DNA of 64,000 nt. Origin: Streptosporangium sp. NBC_01495 (lineage in GTDB: Bacteria > Actinomycetota > Actinomycetes > Streptosporangiales > Streptosporangiaceae). The notes under the pieces were generated by a model. The model did not search any database. It saw only the letters and a list, made by a program, of their open reading frames with translations, and was not told the origin of the DNA. Positions 37,897 through 45,632 of this stretch are shown one piece after another. The stretch covers positions 2,046,001 through 2,110,000 of the forward strand of contig NZ_CP109430.1 of assembly GCF_036250735.1 (NCBI RefSeq). Reading direction: 5' to 3'. Made by a program: the position numbers and the translations under genes. Positions within the stretch are counted from its first letter, which is position 1; the number at the start of each line of letters is the position of its first letter.

Positions 37897-39237
37897 TCAG
37901 CGCGGCGCGTTCCTGCGGGGCCAGCGGTCGCCGACCAGGCGCCGGGCGGTACGCGTGGGACGGTCGTGCCGGTCGGTGCGGAGCCAGAGCTGGACCCTGG
38001 CGCCCCCGAGGGAGGAGGCGTCGATCCGCAGCGTGCCGCCGGAGGACTCGGCGAGCCTGCGGGCGATGTCCAGGCCGAGCCCGGTGGATCCCGCCCCGCT
38101 GGTCCCGCGCCGCAGCGCCGCCTCGGGGTCGGGGATGCCGGGACCGGCGTCGGCGATCAGCATGCCGACGGTGCCCGAGCCCTGGTGCAGGGTCACCGTG
38201 AACGCCGTGCCCTCGGGGGTGTGCCGGAAGACGTTGCCGAGCAGGGCGTCCACCACGGCGCTGAGCTCGGTGGCCGCGACCGGTACCCGCGCGGGCGCCG
38301 AGGCGCCGATCAGCTCCCAGGGGCGCTGCTGGTCCTCGGCCAGCGCGGACCAGAAGGTCAGCCGCTCGCGCAGCACCTCGGCGGCGTCGCAGTGGACGAG
38401 TTCCGGCGCGCGGGAGGGCTGCCTGGCCGCCGCGATGATCTGGTCCACCTCGGTCTCCAGGCGGCTCAGCGCGCTCCTGCTCTGCTCGGCCTCGGGGCCC
38501 AGGTGGTCCAGGCTGAGCCGGAGCGCGGTGAGCGGGGTGCGCAGGCGGTGCGACAGGTCCGCGGCCATCTCCCGTTCGGCGGCCAGCAGCTGGACCACGC
38601 GGTCGGCCATGCTGTTGAACGCCTCACCGGCCGCGACCAGCTCGGGCGGGCCCTCGGGCTCGATGCGGACGCTGAGGTCCCCGGAGCCCAGGGCGCTCGC
38701 CGCCCGGCCCAGCCGCCGGGCCGAGCGCACCACGCGCACGCCCAGCCGGTCGCCGACCAGCAGCGATCCGGCGACGAGCACCGCCGCCACCCCGCTCAGC
38801 ACCGCCCACGACGAGGCGACGCCCCGGGTGAGGTCGTCCGACGGGATGAAGATCTCGATGACCACGGTCCTGCCGCCGTCCAGGGCGACCGGGCGCAGCA
38901 GGAGGTAGCCGGTGTCCATCTCCGCGGTGATGGCCCGGGTCAGCCGGGAGGCCGCGGCCACGGTCTCGGCGGGGGCCCTGGCGGTACCGGCCGAGCCGCC
39001 GCCGGGCAGGTGAACCGCGATCCGGTCCCGCGCGCCGGTACTGAGCAGCGCGTGGGTCAGCCGGTCCGGATCGACGGTGATGGCCAGCACCGGGACCAGC
39101 GCCGACGCCTGCCGCTCCGCCTCGGCCATGGCCCGGCCGTGGGCGATCTCTCTGACGATGAGCCCGAGCGGGATCAGGAAGGCCAGGGCGACCATCGAGG
39201 TTCCCGCGACGGTGAGCAGGGCCAGGGTCCGCCTCAC
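37897..39237 (-). CDS. Two-component sensor histidine kinase
   Basis: The 446-aa protein has two membrane helices (about residues 4-28 and 145-168) that flank an extracytoplasmic sensor domain of about 115 residues. A HAMP domain follows, then the H-box ADLSHRLRTPLTAL, N-box LLGNVFRHTPEG, DAGPGIPD and GSTGLGLDIA. The GTG start overlaps the response regulator stop by 4 nt (39234-39237), so the pair is co-translated. The signal is unknown. Confidence 0.93.
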   Translation of the reverse strand: MRRTLALLTVAGTSMVALAFLIPLGLIVREIAHGRAMAEAERQASALVPVLAITVDPDRLTHALLSTGARDRIAVHLPGGGSAGTARAPAETVAAASRLTRAITAEMDTGYLLLRPVALDGGRTVVIEIFIPSDDLTRGVASSWAVLSGVAAVLVAGSLLVGDRLGVRVVRSARRLGRAASALGSGDLSVRIEPEGPPELVAAGEAFNSMADRVVQLLAAEREMAADLSHRLRTPLTALRLSLDHLGPEAEQSRSALSRLETEVDQIIAAARQPSRAPELVHCDAAEVLRERLTFWSALAEDQQRPWELIGASAPARVPVAATELSAVVDALLGNVFRHTPEGTAFTVTLHQGSGTVGMLIADAGPGIPDPEAALRRGTSGAGSTGLGLDIARRLAESSGGTLRIDASSLGGARVQLWLRTDRHDRPTRTARRLVGDRWPRRNAPR

Positions 39238-39911
39238 GGCGGTGTGATCAGCATGACCCCCACGCCGCGTACGGTGTGCAGGTAGCGGGGGGAGGACGCG
39301 CTCTCGCCGAGCTTGCGCCGCAGCCACGACAGGTGGACGTCGATCGTCTGGTCGTCCCCGTAGGACTGCTGCCAGACCTCGGCGAGCAGTTCCTTGCGGG
39401 AGACCACCCGGTCGGCGCGGGCGGCGAGGTAGGCGAGGAGGTCGAACTCGCGCCTGGTGAGGGTGAGCGGGGCACCGTCCAGCCCGGCCTCGCGCCGGTT
39501 GAGGTCCACCGACAGCGCGCCGACGCACAGTACCGGGGACGGGGTCGCGCTCCGCGCCCGGCGCAGCACGGCGTCCAGGCGGGCGTTCAGGTGGTCGCCG
39601 GAGAAGGGTTTGACCAGGTAGTCGTCGGCTCCCGCCTGGAGCAGGCGGACGATCTCCGCCTCGTTGTCCCTGGCCGTGGCCACGATGACCGGGACGCTGG
39701 AGACGCTGCGGACCATCTTGAGCGCCTCCGCCCCGTCCAGGTCGGGCAGCCCGAGGTCGAGGACCACCGCGTCCGGGGGGTTCTGGGTGATCTCCCTCAG
39801 GGCGTCGAGCGCACGTCCCGCGCTGCGCACGGCGTGCTGGCGCCTGCTGAGTTCCTGGATGATCGCGGATCGCACGTACTCGTCGTCTTCGACCACTAGA
39901 ACCGTCGCCAT
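39234..39911 (-). CDS. OmpR/PhoB-family response regulator
   Basis: The 225-aa regulator has a receiver domain with phospho-acceptor Asp52 in VVLDLGLPDLDG, VATARD and YLVKPF. A winged-helix output domain (LTRREFDLLAYLAARADRVVSRKELL...QTIDVHLSWLRRKLG) follows. I start it at MATVLVVEDDEY rather than ten codons further upstream. It is divergent from the membrane-anchored Pro/Ser-rich protein at 39962, with only about 50 bp between them, so that gene is a likely target. Confidence 0.93.
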   Translation of the reverse strand: MATVLVVEDDEYVRSAIIQELSRRQHAVRSAGRALDALREITQNPPDAVVLDLGLPDLDGAEALKMVRSVSSVPVIVATARDNEAEIVRLLQAGADDYLVKPFSGDHLNARLDAVLRRARSATPSPVLCVGALSVDLNRREAGLDGAPLTLTRREFDLLAYLAARADRVVSRKELLAEVWQQSYGDDQTIDVHLSWLRRKLGESASSPRYLHTVRGVGVMLITPP

Positions 39912-39961
39912 GCCATGTAACGGTAGTGAACAATGAGACATATGGCGTAATAATTCACGAC

Positions 39962-40672
39962 ATGCGGCAGACGCTGGGATTCATAGCGGTGTGGTGCGGG
40001 GCCACCGTCCTGGCGATCTCGGTCGCCTGGTTCGGCGTCCGTGACGTGCTCCGCAGCGAGGTCTTCGACGACGCGAGCATCGAACCCATCAACGCCGCCA
40101 TCGGCCGTACGGGGGACTCGGGGCTCCCGCGGGGAGCGCCCACCGGACCGCAGGCCATCGGCACGCCGACCGCAGGCTCCTCCCCCACGCCGGACCGGAC
40201 CTCGGCGCCCCGCCTCACCCCACGGGGCACCGCCCGGCCGCGCACCGACCCCTCCCCGTCGAGGACCGCCGCGGCGCCGGTACGCACGCGCGACAGCGGG
40301 CTCTCCCGTCCGGGGCCGTCCTCCTCCCCGTCCAGGTCTTCGTCCAGGTCTCCGTCCGGCTCTCCGTCCGGGCCGGACGCGGCGCGGGCCGCCCCCGCCC
40401 CCTCGTCGTCCGCCGCGCCCGGGGCGACGGCCACCAGGACGCGGTCGACCTCCACCGAGAACCTGCGCGTGGTGAACGTCAAGGGCGGGTCGGTCTCGTT
40501 CGCCATCGAGGACGGCGTGTGCCGCCTGATCGCCGCCGCGCCCAACGCGGGCTACGAGGCCAAGGTCGCCTCGGCCACCGGCTGGATCCGGGTGGATCTC
40601 GTCCAGGGACAGCACGGCTCGGCGGTCTTCTGCATCGGCGGGGAGAACCGCACCGACCTGTGGGAGTACTAG
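39962..40672 (+). CDS. Membrane-anchored exported protein with Pro/Ser/Thr-rich stalk
   Basis: The 236-aa product has one N-terminal hydrophobic helix (about residues 5-24) that works as a signal anchor. A stalk of about 115 residues follows, rich in Pro, Ser, Thr and Arg, and including SSRSPSGSPSG-like repeats. The C-terminal domain is about 70 residues (from LRVVNVKGGSVSFAIEDGV) with two cysteines and looks like a small beta domain. There is no ribosome site, but taataa ends 8 nt before the ATG, which suggests a leaderless transcript. It is divergent from the response regulator. I recognise no family. Confidence 0.7.
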   Translation: MRQTLGFIAVWCGATVLAISVAWFGVRDVLRSEVFDDASIEPINAAIGRTGDSGLPRGAPTGPQAIGTPTAGSSPTPDRTSAPRLTPRGTARPRTDPSPSRTAAAPVRTRDSGLSRPGPSSSPSRSSSRSPSGSPSGPDAARAAPAPSSSAAPGATATRTRSTSTENLRVVNVKGGSVSFAIEDGVCRLIAAAPNAGYEAKVASATGWIRVDLVQGQHGSAVFCIGGENRTDLWEY

Positions 40673-41313
40673 AAACGGCCTTCGAGGGTGCCGAGGTCGC
40701 GGGGCCGCTCTCCGGGCGGGCCGGGGCGCCGGTCGTCCAGGTCGCGGAGGTGCTCTCCCGGCAGGTCCTGGTGCCGGTCGCCGAGGTCGCGGGGGTGCTC
40801 TTCACGCGGGCCGGGGTGCCGGTCGCCGATCTCGCGCAGTCGCGCGGCGGCCTCGGCGACGCGCTCCTCGCCGAAGACCGCGACGCCGTGCAGCTCGAGC
40901 AGGGCGGTGGTCACCCCGTGGCCGGGCACGCGCCGGCCGCCGAAGGCGCCGTCGTAGACGGTCAGGCTGCCGCAGGAGGGACTGCCCTCCTTCAGGATCG
41001 CCACCCTCACGCCGTGGGCCCGCGCGGCGGCGAGCGCCGCCCGCGCACCGGCGAGGAAGGCCTCCGTGACGTCGGCGCCCCCGGCGGTCAGCACCCGGGC
41101 CGCCCCGGACAGCACCGCCTCGCCCCCGGCGCCGCCCTCGATCTCCGCGGCCGGTCGCGGGACGGGCAGGCCGCCCTCGACCTCGGGGCAGAACGGGACG
41201 AGCCGCCCCTCCCGCCACCACGCGGCCAGCAGCGCGTCGCCGCTCGTCTTGGCGGCCCCGTCGTAACGGACCTTCCGCCCCATCAGGCAGGCGCTGACCA
41301 GGATCCTCTCCAC
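40669..41313 (-). CDS. DUF523-family protein with repeat tail
   Basis: The 214-aa product begins ERILVSACLMGRKVRYDG and has AILKEGSPSCGS and the FCPEVEGGLPVPRP segment, all typical of DUF523. Conserved cysteines suggest metal or cluster binding, but the function is unknown. The GTG at 41313 gives the standard N-terminus. After residue 155 the family domain ends and three 15-residue repeats (RDLGDRHPGPPGEHP-like) follow. Its TAG stop and that of the convergent plus-strand gene share one CTAG (40669-40672). Confidence 0.85.
   Translation of the reverse strand: MERILVSACLMGRKVRYDGAAKTSGDALLAAWWREGRLVPFCPEVEGGLPVPRPAAEIEGGAGGEAVLSGAARVLTAGGADVTEAFLAGARAALAAARAHGVRVAILKEGSPSCGSLTVYDGAFGGRRVPGHGVTTALLELHGVAVFGEERVAEAAARLREIGDRHPGPREEHPRDLGDRHQDLPGEHLRDLDDRRPGPPGERPRDLGTLEGRF
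40691..40839. repeat. 45-bp tandem repeat coding the tail of the DUF523 protein
   Basis: Units lie at 40691-40735, 40736-40780 and 40781-40825, each exactly 45 bp, plus a partial copy at 40826-40839. All contain ccgaggtcgcggggg-like starts and gtgccggtcg-like ends. The reading frame is maintained. Confidence 0.9.
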
Positions 41314-41399
41314 GGCCCCAGAGTACGTGGCGCGGCGCGGAGGGCGAGGGGGCCGGGCAGTACCCTGCTGCCCATGCTTTTCGATCCCGTGAGGTCTCG

Positions 41400-41762
41400 A
41401 TGATCGGCCCGCTCGCGACCGGCCTGATCCTGCTGTCACTGGTGATCGGGATCTTCAGCCTCGTCACCACGGCCAGGAACAGGCCGATGGGGAGAACGCT
41501 CCTCGTCGCGCTCGGAGTGCTGGAACTCGGCCTGCTCGTCCAGGCCGGGTTCATGATCGCCGCGCTGGTGAGGGGCGAGGGGCCCGCGGAGACGGCCACG
41601 CTCATCGGCTACCTGGCGGGCAGCCTGGTGATCCCGCCGGCGGCGGCTTTCTGGGGGTTCGGCGAGCGCTCGCGCTGGGGTCCCGCGGTGATCGCGGTGG
41701 CGGGCTTCGCGATCCCCGGCATGGTGGGGCGGATGCTCCAGGTCTGGCAGGGACTGCCGTGA
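41400..41762 (+). CDS. Small four-helix membrane protein (120 aa)
   Basis: Four hydrophobic segments are visible (about residues 3-22, 33-56, 67-86 and 94-113). There is no catalytic motif. ATG 41400 follows GAGGTCTCG. It overlaps the next gene by GTGA (41759-41762), and the two proteins look like paired, distantly similar subunits of unknown function. Confidence 0.7.
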   Translation: MIGPLATGLILLSLVIGIFSLVTTARNRPMGRTLLVALGVLELGLLVQAGFMIAALVRGEGPAETATLIGYLAGSLVIPPAAAFWGFGERSRWGPAVIAVAGFAIPGMVGRMLQVWQGLP

Positions 41763-42139
41763 GCGAGCCGGCGATCGGTACCGGGCCCGGACGCGCGCTG
41801 GTGGCGCTCTACGGGGTGTTCGCCCTCGCCGCGGGGGCGCGTGCCGCCGTGCAGATCGCCACCCGGTTCCAGGAGGCGCCGCTGGCCTACTCGCTGTCGG
41901 CGTTCGCCGCCGCCGTCTACATCGTGCTCACCGTGGCGCTGGCCAGGGGGAACAGGACCCTGGCGCTGGTCGCCTGCGGTATCGAGCTGGCTGGGGTGCT
42001 CATCGTGGGCACGCTCAGCATGGCCGACCCCGAGGCCTTCCCGCGTGCCACGGTCTGGTCGGGTTACGGAAGCGGATACCTTTTCATCCCATTCGTGCTC
42101 CCTGTCCTGGGGCTTTACTGGCTTTTACGGCGCCGCTAG
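41759..42139 (+). CDS. Small four-helix membrane protein (126 aa)
   Basis: Similar in size and topology to the gene before it, this product has hydrophobic segments around residues 12-34, 43-62, 68-87 and 104-122, and ends WLLRRR. The GTG start overlaps the upstream stop. No family is recognised beyond generic actinobacterial membrane proteins. Confidence 0.7.
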   Translation: MSEPAIGTGPGRALVALYGVFALAAGARAAVQIATRFQEAPLAYSLSAFAAAVYIVLTVALARGNRTLALVACGIELAGVLIVGTLSMADPEAFPRATVWSGYGSGYLFIPFVLPVLGLYWLLRRR

Positions 42140-42205
42140 TTAGGCCCGCGTCCCGCCGGGCAGGTCTGCCTCCCGAACCGACCAAACCACAAGGGAGGCA
42201 CGGTC

Positions 42206-42889
42206 ATGAGCTCGATTGAACAGTCCGTCGACGTCAACGTCCCGATCCGGACCGCGTACAACCAGTGGACCCAGTTCGAGAGCTTTCCCGAGTTCATGGA
42301 GGGCGTCGAGTCGATCAAGCAGTTGAGCGACACGCGTACGGCGTGGGTCGTCGAGATCGCGGGGGTCCACCGGGAGTTCGAGGCGGAGATCACCGAACAG
42401 CACCCCGACGAGCGGGTGGCCTGGAAGTCGGTCGAGCGGCCGCACCAGGCGGGCGTGGTGACCTTCCACCATCTCGGCCCCGACACCACCCGGGTCACGT
42501 TGCAGATGGAGTACGACCCCGAGGGGTTCGTCGAGACCGTCGGTGACCGGCTGCAGATCGTCCGCCTGCGGGTCCGTGGCGACATGGAGCGTTTCAAGAC
42601 CTTCATCGAGGCGCGCGGCGACGAGACCGGCGCGTGGCGCGGCGACGTGCCGGGCCCGCACGAGCGCGACACCGCCGGCGCCGGTGACCGGGGGTTGGGC
42701 GAGCACCATGGCACCGGCACGGGAGGCGGCCAGGGTCTCGGCGCGCCCGTGCCCTCGCCGCCTCCGCGTACGGTGGGCCGGCCCTACCCGCCGGACCCGG
42801 AGCTTCCCCCGCCCGGTGGTGAGCCGCTGCCCCCGGCCGGCCGCAGGCTCGGCGAGGAGCCGCCGCCCACCCCGGGACCGCGCATCTGA
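42206..42889 (+). CDS. SRPBCC-fold cyclase/dehydrase-like protein
   Basis: Residues 1-145 match the SRPBCC group often annotated as cyclase/dehydrase: SSIEQSVDVNVPIRTAYNQWTQFESFPEFMEGVESI, then WKSVERPHQAGVVTFHHL. The last 80 residues are Gly/Pro-rich and disordered (PYPPDPELPPPGGEPLPP). Single-copy genes of this kind often respond to stress, but no ligand is known. ATG 42206 follows AAGGGAGG. Confidence 0.82.
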   Translation: MSSIEQSVDVNVPIRTAYNQWTQFESFPEFMEGVESIKQLSDTRTAWVVEIAGVHREFEAEITEQHPDERVAWKSVERPHQAGVVTFHHLGPDTTRVTLQMEYDPEGFVETVGDRLQIVRLRVRGDMERFKTFIEARGDETGAWRGDVPGPHERDTAGAGDRGLGEHHGTGTGGGQGLGAPVPSPPPRTVGRPYPPDPELPPPGGEPLPPAGRRLGEEPPPTPGPRI

Positions 42890-43092
42890 CGCTCGCCCAC
42901 CGGAACCGCGTACCCGAGGCTCGCCGCCCGGATCGGGTGGCGGATTCTCCTCCGAGGCACGTGTCCGGCGCCGGCCCCTGGGCCGCGCGTCCGACGCGGG
43001 CGCGTCCGGTGTCGCCCCCCAGGCGTCCGGTGCCCGAACTGTCCGGGATTCCGGGCACCTGGAAGCCGAAGAGCCGCGCCGGCGCGTGAGAG

Positions 43093-43131
43093 AGCCGGGT
43101 CACGTTCTGTAAAGAGGAACGTGGCCCGGCT
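43093..43131 (+). terminator. Hairpin between the SRPBCC and MFS genes
   Basis: The arm agccgggtcacgttc (43093-43107) pairs with gaacgtggcccggct (43117-43131) through 14 Watson-Crick pairs and one G-U; tttcac follows. The remaining intergenic DNA (42890-43092) is GC-rich and shows no gene. Confidence 0.8.
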
Positions 43132-43221
43132 TTCACGTTGTCAGCGATTCGCGCCCGTCCGGAATCGGCACGCCTGGTCAGGAACAAACCGAAGTTTCAC
43201 TCCTGTTAGAGTTGGGGTCAG

Positions 43222-43244
43222 CCAATCATCCTACGATTGGATGA
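43222..43244. promoter_or_regulatory. Nested inverted repeats upstream of the MFS gene
   Basis: The arms ccaatc (43222-43227) and gattgg (43235-43240), and the offset pair tcatcc (43226-43231) and ggatga (43239-43244), form two overlapping dyads. Such aTcatcc-N-ggaTga sites are typical of GntR-family operators. No GntR gene is in the window. Confidence 0.5.
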
Positions 43245-43270
43245 AATCACTGAGGAGGACTGAAACCAGC

Positions 43271-44500
43271 ATGAGCGTGCTCACCCATCAGACCAGGGGC
43301 CGCACCGGTGGAACCACGGGCTCTCTCGCCTGGTTGCTCGTGCTGGGAATCGTTCTCGCGGCGCTGAACCTGCGTACCGCCGTCACGAGCGTCGGGCCGG
43401 TTCTCGACCAGATAACCTCCGGTCTCGGCATGACCGCCGTCGGAGCCGGGCTGCTCACCACGCTCCCCGTGCTCATCTTCGCCTCGGTCGGCGCGCTGAC
43501 GCCCGCCCTCGCCGGGAAGGTCGGAGAGCACCGCCTTCTGCTCTTCTCCCTCATCGTCCTCGGCGCGGGCCTGCTCATCCGCTCGATGGTGGGCTCGGCC
43601 GAGGTGTTCCTCTACAGCAGCGCCTTGGCGCTGTCGGGCGGCGCGGTGGGCAACGTGCTCATCCCCAGCCTGATCAAGCGTCACTTCCCCGGCCGGGCCG
43701 GAACCATGACCACCGTCTACACCACCGCCCTCGCGGTGGGCACGATGCTCGCGGCCGCCGCGACCGTGCCCATCCAGCGGGCCACCGACGGCAACTGGCA
43801 CGTTGCCCTGGGGGTGTGGGGGGCGCTCGCCGCCGTCGCCGCCATTCCGTGGCTTGCGCTCTCGCGCAGTGAGCCGGAGCGGCGCGGCGCGGGCGGGGGA
43901 GCGGGCGCCCGCGCCCTGCTCCGCAGCAGGCTGGCCTGGGCGGTCGCCGCCTACTTCGGCACCCAGAGCATGGTCGCCTACATCATGTTCGGCTTCCTGC
44001 CGAAGATCCTCACCGACGGCGGCTACACCACCGCGCAGGCGGGCCTGGTGCTGGGCGTCTTCACCGCGATCGGCATCCCGGTCTCGCTCGTCGTGCCCTC
44101 GATCGCGTCGCGGTTCTCCGACCAGAGGCCGGTGGTGGCCGCCTTCGTCGTCTTCTACACCGCCGGTTTCCTCGGTCTCTGGCTCGGGCCCTCCGGCCTG
44201 GCCTGGGTCTTCGCGAGCCTGGTCGGCGTCGGCATGGGGTCGTTCCCGCTCGCGCTGACCATGCTCGCCATGCGTACCCGCACCCCCGAGGCGACGGCCG
44301 CGCTGTCGGCCTTCGGGCAGAGCACCGGATACCTCATCGCGGGCGCCGGGCCCCTGGTCGTCGGCGTCATGCACGAGTCGACCGGTGGCTGGACGCTGCC
44401 GTTCCTGCTGCTGTTCGCGGTGGTCGCCGTCCAGCTCGTGACCGGCTGGTACGCCGGCCGTCCGGGCTATCTGGAGGACGAGCGGGCCCTCGCGCGCTGA
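43271..44500 (+). CDS. MFS transporter, CynX/NimT type
   Basis: The 409-aa product has 12 predicted helices. The opening LGIVLAALNLRTAVTSVGPVL is characteristic of the CynX/NimT group (cyanate/nitroimidazole-type transporters). GAGGAGG lies 12 nt before the chosen ATG; an in-frame ATG at 43241 would overlap the operator-like dyad and is less likely. Substrate unknown. Confidence 0.87.
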   Translation: MSVLTHQTRGRTGGTTGSLAWLLVLGIVLAALNLRTAVTSVGPVLDQITSGLGMTAVGAGLLTTLPVLIFASVGALTPALAGKVGEHRLLLFSLIVLGAGLLIRSMVGSAEVFLYSSALALSGGAVGNVLIPSLIKRHFPGRAGTMTTVYTTALAVGTMLAAAATVPIQRATDGNWHVALGVWGALAAVAAIPWLALSRSEPERRGAGGGAGARALLRSRLAWAVAAYFGTQSMVAYIMFGFLPKILTDGGYTTAQAGLVLGVFTAIGIPVSLVVPSIASRFSDQRPVVAAFVVFYTAGFLGLWLGPSGLAWVFASLVGVGMGSFPLALTMLAMRTRTPEATAALSAFGQSTGYLIAGAGPLVVGVMHESTGGWTLPFLLLFAVVAVQLVTGWYAGRPGYLEDERALAR

Positions 44501-44507
44501 TCCGCCG

Positions 44508-44557
44508 TGCCGGTACGGGCTCGCGTCCCGTCGGGGGCGGCGCGAGCCGTACCGGCA
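44508..44557 (+). terminator. Hairpin overlapping the promoter of the AlaX-like gene
   Basis: The arm tgccggtacgggctcgcg (44508-44525) pairs with cgcgagccgtaccggca (44541-44557) with one bulged G. It would terminate the MFS transcript. Its distal end also covers a -10-like cataat (44555-44560) that lies 7 nt before the next start codon. Confidence 0.7.
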
Positions 44558-44567
44558 TAATGGGCCG

Positions 44568-45491
44568 ATGCCAATCAAGGACTCGACGCGCGTCACCTAC
44601 CCGGGCGGGGAGGTCAGGGGGCGTTCGGCCGTCGTCGCCACCGTGCCGGTCGGAGACGGATACGGGACCGTCGTGGCCGAGACCCCTTTCCACCCGCTGG
44701 ACCACACCTGGCCCGACCAGCCCGCCGACACGGGGACGATCGGCGGGATCGCGGTGACCGACTGCGTGACCGGGGCCGTGGCCGAGGGCGGGGAGAGCGT
44801 CCATCTTGGCGCGGACATCCCGGTGCGCCGGGGAACCCCCGGCTGGCACTGGCTGGTCGTCCACGTCACCGCCGAGCCCGTCGCGGGTGGCGGTGCCGGG
44901 TTCGCGGGTGGCGGGAACGGCGGCATCGAATCCGGTGGTTCCGGGCCCGGCGGTGAGGTCGAGCTGGTGGTCGACGACGCGGGCCGCCGCGCGCTCTCGG
45001 CGGGGCACACCGCCTGCCACCTCACCGCCCTCGCGCTCAACGAGGCGTTGGCCGGACGGTGGCGCAAGGAGGTGTCCGCCGACGGGCTCGGCCACCCCGA
45101 CTTCGACCAGACCGCCATCGCCTCCTCGCGGATCCTGCCCGGCGGCAGCCGCGACGTCTACCGGCTGGGCAAGTCGTTGCGCCGCAAGGGTTTCGTCACC
45201 GAAGGACTGGCCGAGGAGCTTCCGGAGATCGCCCACCGGGTCGGCGACCGGCTCAAGGCGTGGATCGCGGCCGATGCCACCGTCGGGATCGACAGCCCCG
45301 GCCCCGAGCTGACCGCCCGGCGCACCTGGCACTGCGCCCTGCCCGAGGCCGAGGTTTCCATTCCCTGCGGGGGCACGCACCTGTCGAGCACCTCCCAGCT
45401 CGGCACGGTCGCCGTCACCCTGAACCTGTCCGCCGACGGTTCCGAGCTGGTCATGCGCACCACCACCGGCCCGTACGCCGACGGTTCGTAG
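44568..45491 (+). CDS. AlaX-like alanyl-tRNA editing hydrolase
   Basis: The 307-aa product has an AlaRS-type editing fold. The zinc-site HTACH in AGHTACHLTALALNEAL provides two ligands, and SIPCGGTHLSS provides Cys and His in the tRNA_SAD region. An N-terminal domain resembles the small domain of AlaX-M/L. It would deacylate misacylated tRNA-Ala in trans (Ser- or Gly-tRNA-Ala). A Gly-rich insert near residue 110 is unusual. The message looks leaderless. Confidence 0.82.
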   Translation: MPIKDSTRVTYPGGEVRGRSAVVATVPVGDGYGTVVAETPFHPLDHTWPDQPADTGTIGGIAVTDCVTGAVAEGGESVHLGADIPVRRGTPGWHWLVVHVTAEPVAGGGAGFAGGGNGGIESGGSGPGGEVELVVDDAGRRALSAGHTACHLTALALNEALAGRWRKEVSADGLGHPDFDQTAIASSRILPGGSRDVYRLGKSLRRKGFVTEGLAEELPEIAHRVGDRLKAWIAADATVGIDSPGPELTARRTWHCALPEAEVSIPCGGTHLSSTSQLGTVAVTLNLSADGSELVMRTTTGPYADGS

Positions 45492-45632
45492 GACCTCGGA
45501 CGGTCCTCCTCGCGGCTCCCGGTGTTCGCGGGCCTCCCGGGGCCGGCGAACACCGGACCGGCGTCGTCTCCGGCGGCGGGCACACCCGTACGTCCTCTCC
45601 CGCGAAGGTCCTGGTGCGAGCAAGGTGAACGG

